38,630 nt of DNA, from assembly GCA_000934455.1 (NCBI GenBank), contig KN882764.1, forward strand, positions 52,309-90,938, written 5' to 3'. The first letter of the stretch is position 1; each line of letters begins with the position of its first letter. Positions 29,039 to 38,630 of the stretch are shown here, one piece after another. The position numbers were made by a program, and so were the translations under genes. The DNA comes from Apostichopus parvimensis (Eukaryota > Echinodermata > Holothuroidea > Aspidochirotida > Stichopodidae). The notes under the pieces were generated by a model that worked only from the letters and a program-made list of their open reading frames with translations, was not told the DNA's origin and did not search any database.

Positions 29039-29517
29039 AAAAGGCTTTCCGCATTGCACGCGACCACAATACACTGGGCCAAAAACGCCAAAAGGTGGCA
29101 TCTTCGTATTCGGTCCAAGACAAAGTATGGGTAGCAGTACACGCAAAAAAGAAAGGCCGATCTCCCAAACTACAGTTGAGATGGAATGGACCGTTTGTCA
29201 TCACACACAAACTCTCAGACTGTTTGTATCGTATTAGACACATCGATTCTACAAAACTGAAAGTAGTTCATGTGGACCGGTTAAAGATATATGTGACTCC
29301 CGATGAACTTAATCAAATGACGGTTACACCTGAGCGCGCTACGGTAGAGCCTGCAACAGAAATTGCCCCCGACGAGCATATAACTGATATGGGCCATGAG
29401 GAAGTTCTTGAAGAGGAGTTGGAGGATGTCGTTGAGACTGAGGGGGAGCAGCCCCCAGAATTGTTGAAGCGGAAGCGTCGCCCACCAGTGTGGATGCAAG
29501 ATTACGAACGATATTAG
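29017..29517 (+). pseudogene. Gypsy pol, integrase C terminus
   Basis: It continues the integrase after the frameshift: SYSVQDKVWVAVHAKKKGRS, LQLRWNGPFVITHKLSDCLY and LKVVHVDRLKIY form the GPF/Y-type DNA-binding region. An acidic tail (EEVLEEELEDVVETEGE) and a basic end, LLKRKRRPPVW, follow. The stop is at 29515. No chromodomain was recognised. Confidence 0.85.
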
Positions 29518-29715
29518 CTTGACTGATCACCTCGCTTCTATTTGAATAATTTGTAGGAAGGTACTGTGATTGAAACTGAAACGTATTTTTGAGAAAGCCA
29601 TACCTCTGTGGAGGTCGAAAAGTGATTCAGTGATCGTAATGGAAAGGATTTTTTTTGGAGATGAACGGAAATGCTGTCTTGGAGAATACCAATTGTGGTG
29701 GTGATAGATTGTAGA

Positions 29716-30100
29716 TGTAACGAACTCTAGAATTGTAAGTTCGGGGCCTCAGGTCGCCTAGGAGGCCGGGGGTCCCCTACACATGTATATATAGAGAAGG
29801 AGCGAGTATGTTTGGTGAAGTATAGAATTTGTGTAAGTTGGTCTACCACGTCATTTGTATTGTTTTACTAGAAAGACACTGCCTTATTTTTGTATGTTTA
29901 AAGTTAATTAAGTGATTAAATTGTTGATTTGAGACTCAGTTCTCCTTAACTATATTCTTCTTTCTTTTTTGTGTAATGGCTCAAGCCCTGCTAGCATAAG
30001 TCTTCGCCTCCCCCCCCCCTTTCCCCTGCCCTGACATCATGTGGCCTCCAGCTGCCTGATTACCTACGCTACCGCTCGGCCGGGGTACAGGGGCGTTACA
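29716..30100 (+). repeat. Gypsy 3' LTR
   Basis: 385 bp from TGTAACG to CGTTACA, which are perfect 7-bp inverted ends. A start at 29564 (TGTGATTG, just after the purine-rich AGGAAGG) is a possible alternative. It ends directly against Tx1-like ORF1 sequence. Confidence 0.8.
29786..29793 (+). promoter_or_regulatory. TATA box of the gypsy LTR
   Basis: TATATATA, about 70 bp from the LTR start, as expected for a U3 promoter. The 5' LTR of this copy lacks it. Confidence 0.6.
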
Positions 30101-30861
30101 ATATCACCGAAAGAACATTTTGAAGCAGTGCAAAATCTGTTTGGAAGACGTTTAGATGTAACTTTCAGAACAGAGGAAATCAAAAGACACTTTTTACTTA
30201 TGATTAGCGAAAGTGCAGGAGTAATTGCCACCTCCTACACAGATCGAATCAACACTGTTATTGTTATCAAAGTGCATGATGAACTAAATGATAATGTTTT
30301 TCGCTCTGTTCTAGGGAAATATGGAAAGGTATTAGAAGGACGCTTTCAGCAACTAAAGGAATAACCAGGTCTGAGGAACGGAACAATACAGTACAAGATC
30401 AAAACTAGAAAAAGACATTCCGTCCTCTATTAGATAAGGCGGGAGAAGCAGCTGGAGTAGATACCTCAGGACAAACACGGACCTGTTTAACGTGTGGACA
30501 AAATGGACATCTTGCCAGTGAGTGCAAGAACGTGAAATGTTGCAAGTGTCTAAAACTTGGTCATACATCAAAAGATTGCCAGTCAGAAATCATGCGCAGA
30601 CTTGCAGCGAGACGGGCCACGGGTACATGTAAGGACTGCCCAATATCTTTTGCGAACGTTGTCCGATCACTAATTAACTGGGTTCCAGGAGAGGCTCAAC
30701 TGATTCACGCTGAAGATGAGGAACATTTGGATGGATCATGCAGAGGACGAAGAAATCAGGGAAGTACCGCAGGTAGCTGATAAAGAGAGCAGTGAAAAAG
30801 TACATGAGGTAGAGCAACAATCAGAATCTATGGAAGATACACAAGTAAAGACACGGAGGTG
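30101..30861 (+). pseudogene. Tx1/L1-like LINE ORF1, C-terminal part
   Basis: It begins at the gypsy junction in mid-protein (ISPKEHFEAVQNLFGRRLDV...). VHDELNDNVFRSVLGKYGKV follows, and after small frame breaks two zinc knuckles, CLTCGQNGHLASEC and CCKCLKLGHTSKDC. The tail is acidic (ESSEKVHEVEQQSESMED) and ends at a TGA at about 30861. Frames are broken at about 30361 and 30780. From 30266 on it matches the left arm; 30101-30265 has no partner there. The missing N terminus was not found on the other side of the gypsy element. Confidence 0.7.
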
Positions 30862-30969
30862 ATTTATCTGTGTTAAACTCAATGTATCCCTCAAGAGAAT
30901 TCTCAAAGCATAGTATAGTTAAAGCTCAAATAGAAACGAGACCAAGAGAGGCTAAAGAATCTAACAGAA

Positions 30970-31992
30970 ATGATGATCGAGACTGAAGAGACTTATCTTA
31001 AAGATGGTGAATTTGATTTGTTGAAAAGAAAATGGGTAGATGTTTTACTCTTCTGCCCTCACTACCAACTCACGGGGCATTCTCATTGCTTTTTCGAATA
31101 GGGTTCAGTGTAAAGTTTCCCAAGTCCGACATGGTGACGCAGTTCGGAGTTTTTCATAGTTATGTACATTTCGAAACCACCAACTGATTCGGTTTTGTGA
31201 TTTCTGTGCAACAAATTGTCCTACTGAAAGAAGGGAAGTCTTCAATGATTTGTTTCAATTCACATGCACGAGGGACTGAGGTTATTGTACTTGGAGGGGA
31301 TTTCCATTGTGTCATGACTGAACAAGATAGATTAAAACATGATGGAGATAAATCCCCATGTTTTATTGGGAGAAAAGAATTAGAATCGGTAGTATCTTCA
31401 CATACTCTTACCGATGTTTGGAGGGCGATTTACCCTCAAATCTTGAGGTATACTTGGAAACATCCAGGCAAGGCTAAGAGATCTAGACTTGATCGGATTT
31501 GCGTCTCAAACAATCTCACTTTCAATAAGGTCTCTGCATGTTATCCCATTTGTTAATTCAGATCATGACGCTGTGAAGGTCTCTATTGAGTCGCCCGAAT
31601 TTCAAGGCGCAACAATAAGATAGACCTATTTGGAAGTATAATGTGACAATTCTAAAAAATAAAGACTTCTGTCAAGAGCACAGGCTATATTATCCACTTT
31701 GGAGTACACTCAAGTTGGCCTTCCCATCCATTTCACATTGGTGGGAAGAAATAAAACGTAAAAGAAGAAAACGTTAATGTTTGCCCATGGTGTAAGACTA
31801 GCAATGGAAAAGAGGCAAAGGCTCGCCAAGTTGAGAGCGAATTGCACGTCCGGGGACAAGGAGGAAGTTGATCGGATTTCGGCTGATCAGAGTATAGGGG
31901 CACTGATCCGGGCCAAAGTAAATTTTTGGAAGAGGGCGAACGAGTGTCTTCCTTTATCTACAAAAATGAATGTTGACGGGCTTCACTTATAG
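30970..31992 (+). pseudogene. Tx1/L1-like LINE ORF2, endonuclease part
   Basis: The best block, 31197-31556, contains VIVLGGDFHCVMTEQDRL and KRSRLDRICVSNNL, matching the GGDFN and RLDRI-type motifs of Tx1/L1 endonucleases. After a frameshift at about 31540, NSDHDAVKVSIE supplies the SDH motif. The segment 31777-31992 (MEKRQRLAKLRANCTSGDKE, LIRAKVNFWKRANE) looks like the linker before the RT. No RT follows. The copy is decayed and its partner is at 3836-4800. Confidence 0.75.
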
Positions 31993-32552
31993 AGTATTCA
32001 ATAATATTCGCAATTTTGAAGGGGAAATTTGTATTTATTGGGAATACACATATCCTCACATCTTACTGTAATCCTAATAGCACATGCTACCGATTTATAG
32101 CACGATCCAGTTTTTACTTTGGTACAAAACTTTAAGATTTACAGTAGTAACTGTGTTCTTTGTGTGTATCGGTGGGTCTGTTTATAAAGGCCTTAAATAA
32201 ACTATAACTAATTACAGGCCGACGTTAATTGTAAGAAAAGAAAAGTACACAAGAAAACCCCTCTTTCAATCCGGCTTAATTGTGCCTTAAAATGTCGCTA
32301 TTAGAGATAACAATTCAATCTTATATTTGTATCTTTGCTATTGGATTGCATTGTGATATTTCAAGGACAGTTAATGCAACAGCATAAATTTTGAGTGCGT
32401 GAAAGCCGACCAATGGATTTGTTCTTGTATTAACTAATAATAGCATTCTTCTTCCGTAGTTGATTTCTTGTATATTATGAGATTTCGTTTTTCTGGGATT
32501 AAACAGATCTCCAAAATAATCGTAACAAGGTCGTTGTTAAAATTCCAAGAAA
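31993..32552. other. Unassigned arm sequence
   Basis: Partner of 3276-3835. No gene or element end was recognised. Confidence 0.5.
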
Positions 32553-33872
32553 ATAAGCCAATACCATCCTATCGCACAACTTGCATCATTGCGGAATAAG
32601 AGGTACAACTTAAAACTGGATTGATAGCTATATAACTGACCGTTTTTAATACGTTTCCTTTAATAATTCTCCTTTTCAACTAGAGAGAATTCAATGTGGT
32701 GTTCCACAGGGCTCTATACTAGGACCCTTACTGTTTATTCTATATATCAATGACATCTGCCGTCATTAGCCAACATTACCCTGTTTGCCGATGACACAAG
32801 TATTTTCTTTGAATCTGATTCATCTGAATCTTTTCATAATACAGTATCTACGGAATTGAACAAATTTAACGATTGGTTTGCAGCCAACAAACTCTCACTG
32901 AACATTGATAAGACAAGTAATATAGCTTTTAACACCTCACGAAATTTTAACTGGAATAAAGATGTTATTATGGGTGGACATATTCTCAAAGAAGTCCACA
33001 GTACAAAATTTCTGGGTGTTTTGATTGACAGTAGACTTACATGATGTGATCACATTTCATTCGTTTGCCAAAAAAATGGCCAAAAACTCGGGTATGTTAT
33101 CCAAATTAAAACACTTTCTGCCAAAACACATACTGAAAATACTTTATCAGACTTTAGTTCTACCTCATCTTAATTATTGTTAAGTTATATGGTCTGGCAC
33201 ACAGGAAAGTTATCTTAATCCCTTAACTATTCTGCAGGAAAAAGCTATTCGTCACATTTCGCAGGCTAAACCACGTGACCACACCAATCCACTGTTTAAG
33301 AATTCTGGACTTCTAAAGTTTAAAGATGTGATAGATCTTAATCTTGTCACGTTTGCCTACAAGGCTGCGAATGGGATTTTACCTAATGCCTTTCAATACT
33401 ACTTAAGGTCAAATACTTATCTCCATAGCTACCAAACACGCTCAGCAAACAATTTCTATTACAATAGATATTATAGGATAATAGGACAATAGGTGGACTT
33501 TCCATCAAGCGCCAAGCAAGTAAAACCTGGAACAATTTCTCTGATCAAATCAAATCAAGCCCATCTGCTGAGGTCTTTAGACGTAATTTAACCAAATCTT
33601 TTATTGAATCTTACTGATTATATTATTATTATAACGCATTTGCTATAATTCAATTTATCATGTTTATCACGTTATCATGTTATCATGTTTACATCATGCT
33701 TAAATGTATATCACATGTATATAGATGACATATAATTAATATGTAAATATTTATAATTGTAAACACCTCTTTCTTTCACAGGGAGTCCTCTGTATTGTTA
33801 AACCATATATGTTTTCAGAGGACTTCCCCTCACTTTGTATTTTTGTGAGAAAAGAAATAAATCAAATCAAAT
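32553..33872 (+). mobile_element. LINE-D, 5'-truncated CR1/jockey-like LINE (right copy)
   Basis: Partner of 1957-3275. It contains [31 protein letters not shown] (32856-33044), a Trp-to-stop change at 33042 that the left copy does not have, the C-terminal LVTFAYKAANGILPNAF segment and the 3' UTR with an AAATCAAATCAAAT tail at 33872. It lacks everything upstream of RT motif B. Confidence 0.88.
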
Positions 33873-34322
33873 AATATGGATACACTGGAATCAAGAATTT
33901 TCTTTATTTAGTTCGGAATCAACATGACCTATGAAATAGCTGTAGTTCTTATAACAAGTTATATTACATTTTCATGTGTCTATAATTTTTACTGTAAAAA
34001 GGTTACATGAAAAATTAGTAATATTTTGTCCATATCGCAAAGAAACTTTGGTGGACAGGTGGACGGTGTCATTAGTCTCATCACATGCATGTGAGTGTGT
34101 ACTATCAATTACTATTTATATTGCGAAGTGGAGTGAAATGGGAGGATGTGAGTGCGATATTATTATAGTATACTTATGGTATCAGTTATGCTTGCATTGC
34201 TTCTCAAAAATCATAAACTTTTTGTTTCTAAGTATATGAATCGTAAATGGTCATCTATTGTACAATTATTATGCAATCAACTGTCAATGTTACGGAGTGG
34301 TACATATACATATTTATGTGAT
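33873..34322. other. Arm sequence with no gene seen
   Basis: Partner of 1505-1956; AT-rich, with only short chance frames. Confidence 0.6.
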
Positions 34323-34574
34323 CAGTGGCGTAACAAGGAACGACAGGGCCTCGGTGCGACGATGTCAATAGGTTAGGAGAGTCGACATTCACCCTCAAAT
34401 CAAACCAAGGTTGGGGTTTGGCACTTCTAGACGCCCGGAGAAAGCACTCTTTCGAAGACAGGATTTCGTTTGATTTTCCATTTTGGCCTACGCCCGGTGG
34501 CCAGCTTGAGCAGATTGGTAGTTATTTGTCACCGGGCCTGAACCCGGAGTCGCACAGGTCTAGTTACGCCACTG
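34323..34574. mobile_element. MITE with CAGTGGCGTAAC ends (right copy)
   Basis: Mirror partner of 1251-1504: CAGTGGCGTAACAAGG at one end and TAGTTACGCCACTG at the other. Confidence 0.8.
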
Positions 34575-34863
34575 ATAAAGAATAATCGGTGAAATTAAAA
34601 ATATGGTAGGCTTAACTATATATACACAAAATATATACGACAAATGCGAGAATTAAGTTCGGCTATTGGTAACAGTCTGTATATACATTTTTATCGCTGT
34701 CTCTGACCACTCGGGTGTTAATTCACGGCTTTGTACTAGCAGCTTTACCGTACATTGGATTCTTGAAAGTTTGGATTCCTTGCTTGTATAACGGATTATC
34801 ACTCTGAAATGAAGAGTAAAGGTAGAAACATTGGTTAAACAAGTAAGAATAACACACTACAGG
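34575..34863. other. Arm sequence with no gene seen
   Basis: Partner of 947-1250. Confidence 0.6.
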
Positions 34864-35099
34864 CAAGTGATGCAGAAGCGTGCACAGGATTTCAAAGGTG
34901 AGGGGGCGGGGCGGGGTAGGTTAGGTACGGGCTGAACTTTCATAGAAGGGCCAGAGGCGAATGAAGGATTTAATAAAGGACGGGGTGTGGCCCTTAGGTC
35001 GTTGAAGGTGACTCCATGATGAAGGGGACCTGGGGGAGGTTGAAAGTGGGATGTGCCCCTCCCCCGGCTAAAGCCCCCTCGCTTTGCGCACGCCCCTGA
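34864..35099. mobile_element. MITE-like GC-rich element (right copy)
   Basis: Mirror partner of 722-946, with TTTGCGCACGCCCCTGA at its right end. Confidence 0.6.
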
Positions 35100-35701
35100 A
35101 TCAGTGTGGAATAATATATATATTACGGTTCAATAAAACCATTAATCGTGCTGGACGTATTAAGTGTGAAACATATGATCTTCTGTTTTTGTCGGTTGCT
35201 TGAAACAGAATCGGTATTTCACACAAACACTATTCTACTTCTGTCATTTCTAGCATTTTGTATTATCGTACAAAAGATTTGAAGCAATTTGTCACAGAGG
35301 GAGAAAAACGAAGAACATAGAAAAAAAACGAACAAAAAACAAAAGAAACGAAATGAAAAAAACGACTTAAATGTAATATTGGAAAGCCGATGCGTTAGAC
35401 TTGTTACGATGAGTTCACTGATTCGATTCCAGTTGTAGCCCAAAATATCCTCTCTCTCTGTTTTCTTCCTTAAATACTATTTGAATTGATCCCATTTGAT
35501 TTAATATTATCTTTGTTTCCTCTTAAAATCACAGGTTCTTTCCTGGGCAACTTTTCTTAAAAGGTATCTTTGTTTCCTCTTAAAATCCCATTTTCAGCTT
35601 TTAAGACAATCCTTGATTAGGGCGATGGCCACGAGATATTCTTCCAAATACTTTAGATTTTAAAACAAATCTCATACACGGCAACATTTAAACTTGTGCT
35701 A
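35100..35701. other. Arm sequence with no gene seen
   Basis: Partner of 230-721. It includes A-rich runs (35310-35360) and the 22-bp duplicated block at 35509/35566. Confidence 0.6.
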
Positions 35702-36064
35702 CTAAAAGTCATGGAAATGATAGCACAATGTTTGCATCAAAGCTCTCTGGCGAAAACCAAGTTTAACCAAGAACAGTTCTATATTGAACTTCCCTGAGTT
35801 CATGTTTGCAAGGAGTGAAACAGTGAAACGACATACAGCGTTGAAACTGAAACCAATACCAGCATTTCTAAAGTGTTTTGTGATGTCATCGTGACGGATA
35901 TTCTCCAAAAAATTTACTTTTTCTAGTTTCATCTCCTTGTTAGTGTGATTTATCCTTGAAATATGCGGTACATTTCTAAGGTTCGCTTTAGCTGTTAATG
36001 TTCTCTCTATCTTCGTCATACAAACTGCTATGAGGACGTGGCTGTGGTCTAAAGATGCAGGCAA
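35702..36064 (-). CDS. Hypothetical ORF downstream of the integrin transmembrane exon
   Basis: 120 codons open on the minus strand, directly downstream of the integrin transmembrane exon. No ATG opens the frame (it starts at a TTG), so if coding it is an exon. I do not recognise it. The pattern VNFLENIRHDDITKHFRNAG...FLVKLGFRQRALMQTL loosely resembles a SAM-type helical domain, but this is weak. It has no NPxY motif, and the best acceptor nearby (CTGCATCTTTAG at about 36053) does not join it in frame to the exon ending at 36137. The last ~45 codons recur in the left arm, where the frame runs further. It could be 3' UTR, an exon of another gene or a remnant. Confidence 0.3.
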   Translation of the reverse strand: MPASLDHSHVLIAVCMTKIERTLTAKANLRNVPHISRINHTNKEMKLEKVNFLENIRHDDITKHFRNAGIGFSFNAVCRFTVSLLANMNSGKFNIELFLVKLGFRQRALMQTLCYHFHDF

Positions 36065-36136
36065 TGTCCAGCAACTTTGTTGAGGAAATCAACTTCAAGC
36101 AGCAAATATCTCTTTAATTTTGACAGTTATACCTAC

Positions 36137-36315
36137 CTTTTGCCATTGTACATTTTTCTGTTCCTGAAGTAGTTGTTCGTATTCCTTCTTGTCTAGGTAC
36201 CAGGTGTAAGTGCGAAATAAAATGATGAATATTACACCCAATAACACGATTCCCATAGATATCCCTATAATAAGTGTTAGAATAGGAAGACCAGTCTTTT
36301 TGGTAGAGGAGCACT
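36137..36315 (-). CDS. Integrin beta exon: transmembrane and membrane-proximal tail
   Basis: Acceptor TTGTTTCAG before AGTGCTCC; donor CAAAAG/GTAGGT. It encodes (K)CSSTKKTGLP, about 23 hydrophobic residues and FRTYTWYLDKKEYEQLLQEQ, then NVQWQK. It ends in phase 0, so a further coding exon is expected. If the donor were not used, the frame would stop after IKEIFAA. Confidence 0.88.
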
Positions 36316-38630
36316 CTGAAACAACGAAAAAAAACAACAGAAAAATATGACAATGCGTGTTGGCCTACTTCACTCTGAAATGAATAATCCCCCACCCACT
36401 TCCTCCAATGTTCATCAGCCGAGTAAAAAACCTTATCCATTTAAGATCTAGATATATGATACATGTAGAGTTCATAATTTCTTACTCAGTGCGTGACTAG
36501 ATATATACTAGTCACCATGTTGACGGGCCCGATGCATAAGTGAATGGAATACGCACCACAGTACTAATATTTAAAGCGATAAGTTGCGTTGCTATGTTAT
36601 TTTGAGACATACTGGCAAAATCATTTTAGATATGCACACACAATTGGATCATAATCATTTTAAAAATGGCCTGGACTTTCCTTTTTAAAGTGTGGTAGTA
36701 TGTTAAATGCAGCATATGGCAAATCCGACTGATCAATATTTTTTTTAACATGAAGATAACATTTATTTTCGGCGAATAGGAATAACTCTCTGGTATTTGA
36801 CTTCATTAACTATGACGTAATACTGACTTGGTACTGGGTTGACGTATATCACGATCGTGTTATTGATCTCAGCTTTCGAGTATGAGAACAATACTGTACA
36901 TTCATCATCATCGATGTATGAACATTTCCTAAAGGAAGTTGTATTATCTGTAAGAAAACAAACAACAAACATTTTACAATAAATGTTAATATAGCTATAG
37001 AGGTCTAACTTTAGAAATAGAGAAAACAGGATTCAAATATATATACCAGGCGGCAACTAAACAAAGGCTCTTGTAACATTAGTAACGAAAATTCACATCG
37101 GGCCTACTAACGGTATAGATGACCTAAGTTTGCAAACTGTGTGAAGTCTTTAACATTTTAGTTTCATTATTATATGTCCCTGTGGTGTATTGATGATGTC
37201 TATATAGGTTAAAACAATATAAACATTATTACTGAATAGAACCTGACCAGAAATGTCAATAGTGTAACGCAGGGGCGTAGCCAGCTTTCTTTTAAGGGTG
37301 GGGGTGCTGTGGGAAATGCTTTTCCCAGGTGGGCACGCCGAACCTATGTTCAAAATATACATATTCTTCTGACACTTTTGGGGGGATGGGGGGGGGGCTG
37401 AGTCAGACAAGTATTTGGGGTGGACTTGCCCCCCCTTCAGATCCCGTGGATACATCACAGGTTTAATGGAAATGGAAATAGGGAGAAAAGATATGTTTTG
37501 CCATCTTTCTCTTTGCAAGAAAAGAAACCACACAATATCTAATCTGGGGGTGGGTGGAGTATTGATTTTTCTGGTTGTTGACTGGGTGGGGGTGGGGGGG
37601 GGGGGGGGGGAAGAAGGCACCGGGGTTCGTGGTATTTTATGTTCGATGCAGAGTTTGCTTCAGCTAGCTAACATATACTTGCCGTCTGGTAACACTGGAA
37701 CTTCTTTAATGATCTGGGAACACATTGTGCACTCGTCCTTGCTAAGCCCAACTTCAAAAATGTTACATTTAATACAGTCAGCATGAAGGTCACACTCGGT
37801 ACAATCTTCCGTCTGCAAGAAAGGAAAAAGCAATAATATTATAATAAAGGATAGTGCCGAATTTACACCATCTGGAGGCAAATAAAGTGCCTATCCCCCC
37901 ACCTCTACCCCCACCCCCACCCCACCCCATATTATACTTGAACAGTTCCAAGCCAGACACTCTTATTTTCTATTTTCGAGATTTCCAAACGTAAAAAACG
38001 GAGTGAGGGGGAAGTCTGGTGCCTTAATGATCCTATATGAATTCGGCACTAATCTCCGCTGTATAACCACCCTGAACGGACACATGGGAGGTATGGGTGG
38101 GCTGGGCTGGGGTGGGGTGGCTGTGGCCATGTGACCAGAGAAACTTGCCAGTTGCAAAAATCTGGCTGGTCGTTGGTGCTAGAATTTTTTTTTTTCTTAC
38201 AGCTATTTTACAGCTGTTTTCTGACTAGCTTTTAAATCAGGGAGTATCTTATATTGTGTGACTGAAGACTTTACAAAACTTAGCCTAACCTATAGGAAAA
38301 TCTCAACCAGAAAAAAAAAGTTTCACAACCAGGAGTATAGTGGACATTTGGTGTAAAGTATGCACAATTACTCCTGAGATGGTTCAGGGCTGGAGTTTGT
38401 TTAACCACACATTAGTTTTACAAATGAATACGGCCCACGTTACACACAAAATAAGCGAGGATCTGTCTTTTCAATAAATGACAACAATTAAGACATGTGT
38501 ACATTATCATAATGTTTCAAATTATATCTTAATCGACATTTCCCAAAAATTGATAGTTATAAAAAGAAGACAAACTATACTTACAACACATGATTCGCAG
38601 AACTGGCCATAGAACTTTGATGAGCTGCAG
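36137..38630 (-). CDS. Integrin beta subunit, 3' part (four exons; 5' end outside the window)
   Basis: A type I membrane receptor subunit that pairs with an integrin alpha chain to bind matrix ligands and link to the cytoskeleton. Exons on the minus strand: 38630-38585 (partial), 37812-37679, 36928-36828 and 36315-36137. All junctions have GT/AG, and reading phases agree at each one (0, 2, 1). Read together: end of the last EGF-like repeat (CSSKFYGQFCESC), the cysteine-rich beta-tail (CTECDLHADCIKC, ECTMC, KKCSYIDDDECTVLFSY), a transmembrane helix (LTLIIGISMGIVLLGVIFII) and the membrane-proximal tail DKKEYEQLLQEQKNVQW, which matches the HDRREFAKFEKEK-AKW pattern of beta integrins. The exon with the usual NPxY motifs is not seen. 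Which beta subtype it is cannot be told. Confidence 0.88.
36316..36827 (-). other. Integrin intron
   Basis: 512 bp with donor GTCAGT and acceptor TTTCAG. No gene or repeat was recognised. Confidence 0.7.
36828..36928 (-). CDS. Integrin beta exon: second half of the beta-tail domain
   Basis: Acceptor CTTCCTTTAG, donor GTCAGT. It encodes KCSYIDDDECTVLFSYSK and NNTIVIYVNPVP. An upstream AG (TTCTTACAG at 36948) would give a wrong phase and a stop, so the inner acceptor is chosen. Confidence 0.82.
36929..37678 (-). other. Integrin intron with G-rich MITE remnant
   Basis: 750 bp, donor GTATAT. Within it CAGGGGCGTAGCCAGC at 37270 looks like a MITE end of the same type as at 6509. G runs follow at 37380-37400 and a run of about 17 G at 37592-37610. 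Confidence 0.65.
37679..37812 (-). CDS. Integrin beta exon: first half of the beta-tail domain
   Basis: Acceptor TTTCTTGCAG, donor AA/GTATAT. It encodes TEDCTECDLHADCIKCNIFE, then SKDECTMCSQIIKEVPVLPDG. Cysteine spacing fits the CVECKKF...C region of beta integrins. Confidence 0.88.
37813..38584 (-). other. Integrin intron
   Basis: 772 bp, donor GTAAGT. It contains C-rich runs at 37896-37928 and G-rich GGTGGG/GGGCTGG repeats at 38085-38122. No gene is seen. Confidence 0.7.
38585..38630 (-). CDS. Integrin beta exon (partial): end of the last EGF-like repeat
   Basis: It encodes CSSSKFYGQFCESCV and ends at GTT/GTAAGT. The rest of the exon and gene is beyond the window edge. Confidence 0.75.

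Larger units (their letters stand above)
24354..30100 (+). mobile_element. Ty3/gypsy LTR retrotransposon, defective
   Basis: It has gag with one zinc knuckle and a pol with the order protease, RT, RNase H, integrase, as in Ty3/gypsy. The last 231 bp of the LTR occur at both ends (24354-24584 and 29870-30100). The 3' LTR has 154 extra bases that start TGTAACG, the inverse of its end CGTTACA. The 5' LTR lacks these bases and joins unrelated sequence instead. No target duplication can be seen because of this. The 3' end (30100) abuts the Tx1-like LINE. Confidence 0.9.
30266..35836. repeat. Right arm of the ~5.6 kb inverted repeat
   Basis: Reverse-complement match to 48-5913; see that entry. A 22-bp block (ATCTTTGTTTCCTCTTAA plus AATC) occurs twice, 57 bp apart (35509 and 35566), only in this arm. 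The outer end lies inside the ORF at 35702-36064, next to the integrin gene. Confidence 0.9.

Noticed and set aside
36095..36130. Integrin tail ending IKEIFAA by read-through of the transmembrane exon
   Set aside because: A good splice donor (CAAAAG/GTAGGT) precedes it and the residues do not resemble an integrin tail; RNA would be needed to support read-through.
37150..37620. 156-codon minus-strand frame in the integrin intron
   Set aside because: Its composition comes from G/C runs and low-complexity proline codons; it lies between two well-defined exons.

Overview
The window is animal (metazoan) nuclear DNA. Its only host protein gene is the 3' part of an integrin beta subunit, read on the minus strand at the right edge (about 38630 to 36137). 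The rest is almost entirely transposable elements, nested and broken, plus a small tandem array of threonine tRNA genes. Integrin, CR1/jockey-like LINEs with TCAAA-type tails, BEL/Pao and Ty3/gypsy elements, and MITEs with CAGTGGCGTA-like ends suggest a marine invertebrate, perhaps a deuterostome. The species cannot be fixed from the sequence.

Layout, left to right: (1) 48-5913 is the left arm of a very large imperfect inverted repeat whose right arm is 30266-35836. Both arms carry, in mirror order, an integrin-adjacent ORF piece, two MITEs, a 5'-truncated LINE (LINE-D) and a decayed Tx1/L1-like LINE. The left arm alone has a later 366-bp LINE insertion (LINE-E). (2) 5914-6720 holds a truncated LINE (LINE-C) and a GC-rich MITE remnant. 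(3) 6721-22829 is a three-level nest. LINE-B (minus) is split by LINE-A (plus, 10465-22186, ATATT target duplication). LINE-A's ORF1 is split by a BEL/Pao retrotransposon (11960-18226, CTACC target duplication). A 435-bp N gap (10590-11024) lies in LINE-A's 5' region and is flanked by two identical 95-bp sequences, which suggests unmerged contig ends. (4) 22830-23460 is a tandem array of about 189-bp units, three of them with a tRNA-Thr gene, with anticodons AGT, TGT and AGT. (5) 23461-24353 is unassigned and contains an interrupted inverted repeat. (6) 24354-30100 is a Ty3/gypsy element with gag, protease, RT, RNase H and integrase, disabled by several stops and frameshifts; its 5' LTR lacks the first 154 bp present in the 3' LTR. 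(7) 30101-35836 is Tx1-like LINE sequence and the right arm. (8) 36137-38630 holds four integrin beta exons: the end of the last EGF repeat, two exons of the beta-tail domain, and the transmembrane plus membrane-proximal cytoplasmic exon.

None of the mobile elements looks fully autonomous. The most intact reading frames are the BEL gag-pol (one in-frame stop, one frameshift) and LINE-A ORF1 (intact except for the BEL insertion). The exon carrying the usual integrin NPxY tail was not found downstream of the transmembrane exon, so the nest may occupy the last intron or the 3' end of the gene may be rearranged. Two features deserve most attention. The BEL element's 5' LTR lacks exactly an interval that looks like an intron in its 3' LTR (GTAAGT to TTTTTTACAG) and then carries an inverted piece of the LTR end. 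The long inverted repeat is the other. I found no evidence of a new defence or metabolic system.
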